Below are positions 63,960 through 64,000 of a DNA stretch of 64,000 nt, piece by piece. This stretch comes from Macrotrachela quadricornifera (Eukaryota > Rotifera > Eurotatoria > Philodinida > Philodinidae), in assembly GCA_022393335.1 (NCBI GenBank), contig JAJEKB010000900.1:128084-192083 (forward strand). The letters are read 5' to 3'. Each line of letters opens with the position of its first letter. Position 1 is the stretch's first letter. The notes under the pieces were generated by a model. That model did no database searches. It saw only the letters and a list, made by a program, of their open reading frames with translations, and was not told the DNA's origin. A program made the translations under genes and the position numbers.

Positions 63960-64000
63960 GTAAGTGGAAAATAGAAACGATATATTAGTCTCTATTCTCA

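Overview
The window is eukaryotic nuclear DNA, very AT-rich, with spliceosomal GT–AG introns that are mostly 52–90 bp long. Gene density is moderate and all recognisable genes are animal-type: cytosolic/mitochondrial aminoacyl-tRNA synthetases, a Bardet-Biedl TPR protein, a p24 cargo receptor, a serpin and SLC-type carriers. Small introns, strong A/T codon bias, an expanded NYN/zinc-finger family, polypyrimidine–AG sites just upstream of several ATGs (as expected with spliced-leader trans-splicing) and relics of a fungal-looking glycosyltransferase together suggest a bdelloid rotifer of the Rotaria/Adineta type. That assignment is inference; no taxonomic marker is present. All coordinates of exons were built by hand from reading frame, splice consensus and protein family fit.

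Layout. 1–4164: intergenic DNA with two inverted-repeat structures (53–1142 and 1766–1985). 4165–8116: an unrecognised intronless 265-aa gene and an ABHD13-like alpha/beta hydrolase. 9521–23702: three genes on the plus strand in close succession, alanyl-tRNA synthetase, glycyl-tRNA synthetase and a 7-exon 1261-aa disordered protein with a C-terminal membrane anchor. 23703–27774: intergenic, with a 387-bp palindromic element. 27775–29726: a secreted serpin converging on a small FG/RS-rich gene whose start codon is split by an intron. 30395–31418: an inverted-repeat element abutting a RING/IBR-type gene. 32805–37987: two intronless CCCH–NYN–C2H2 genes flanking a decayed third copy. 38494–39119: a well-conserved inverted repeat. 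40593–45514: MFSD8-like carrier and a TMED gene (both minus). 45850–48027: TTC8/BBS8 (plus), divergent from TMED. 48921–53713: SLC45-like carrier and a four-helix membrane protein (both minus). 54886–59010: two decayed glycosyltransferase copies, the second split by a GC-richer repeat with a minisatellite. 59011–63506: intergenic. 63507–end: first two exons of an immunoglobulin-domain gene that leaves the window.

How the genes relate. AARS1 and GARS1 supply Ala- and Gly-tRNA and sit 198 bp apart; a poly(A) signal followed by a splice-acceptor-like site in the gap hints at co-transcription with trans-splicing. TMED and TTC8 share a 335-bp divergent promoter. The NYN cluster shows local gene birth and death. 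The most unusual general feature is the concentration of five separate large inverted repeats in 64 kb, none encoding an obvious transposase. I did not find a clearly new defence or biosynthetic system; the best candidates for novelty are the inverted-repeat elements, the NYN cluster with one altered active site, the unknown genes at 4165 and 18856, and the split-start-codon gene.
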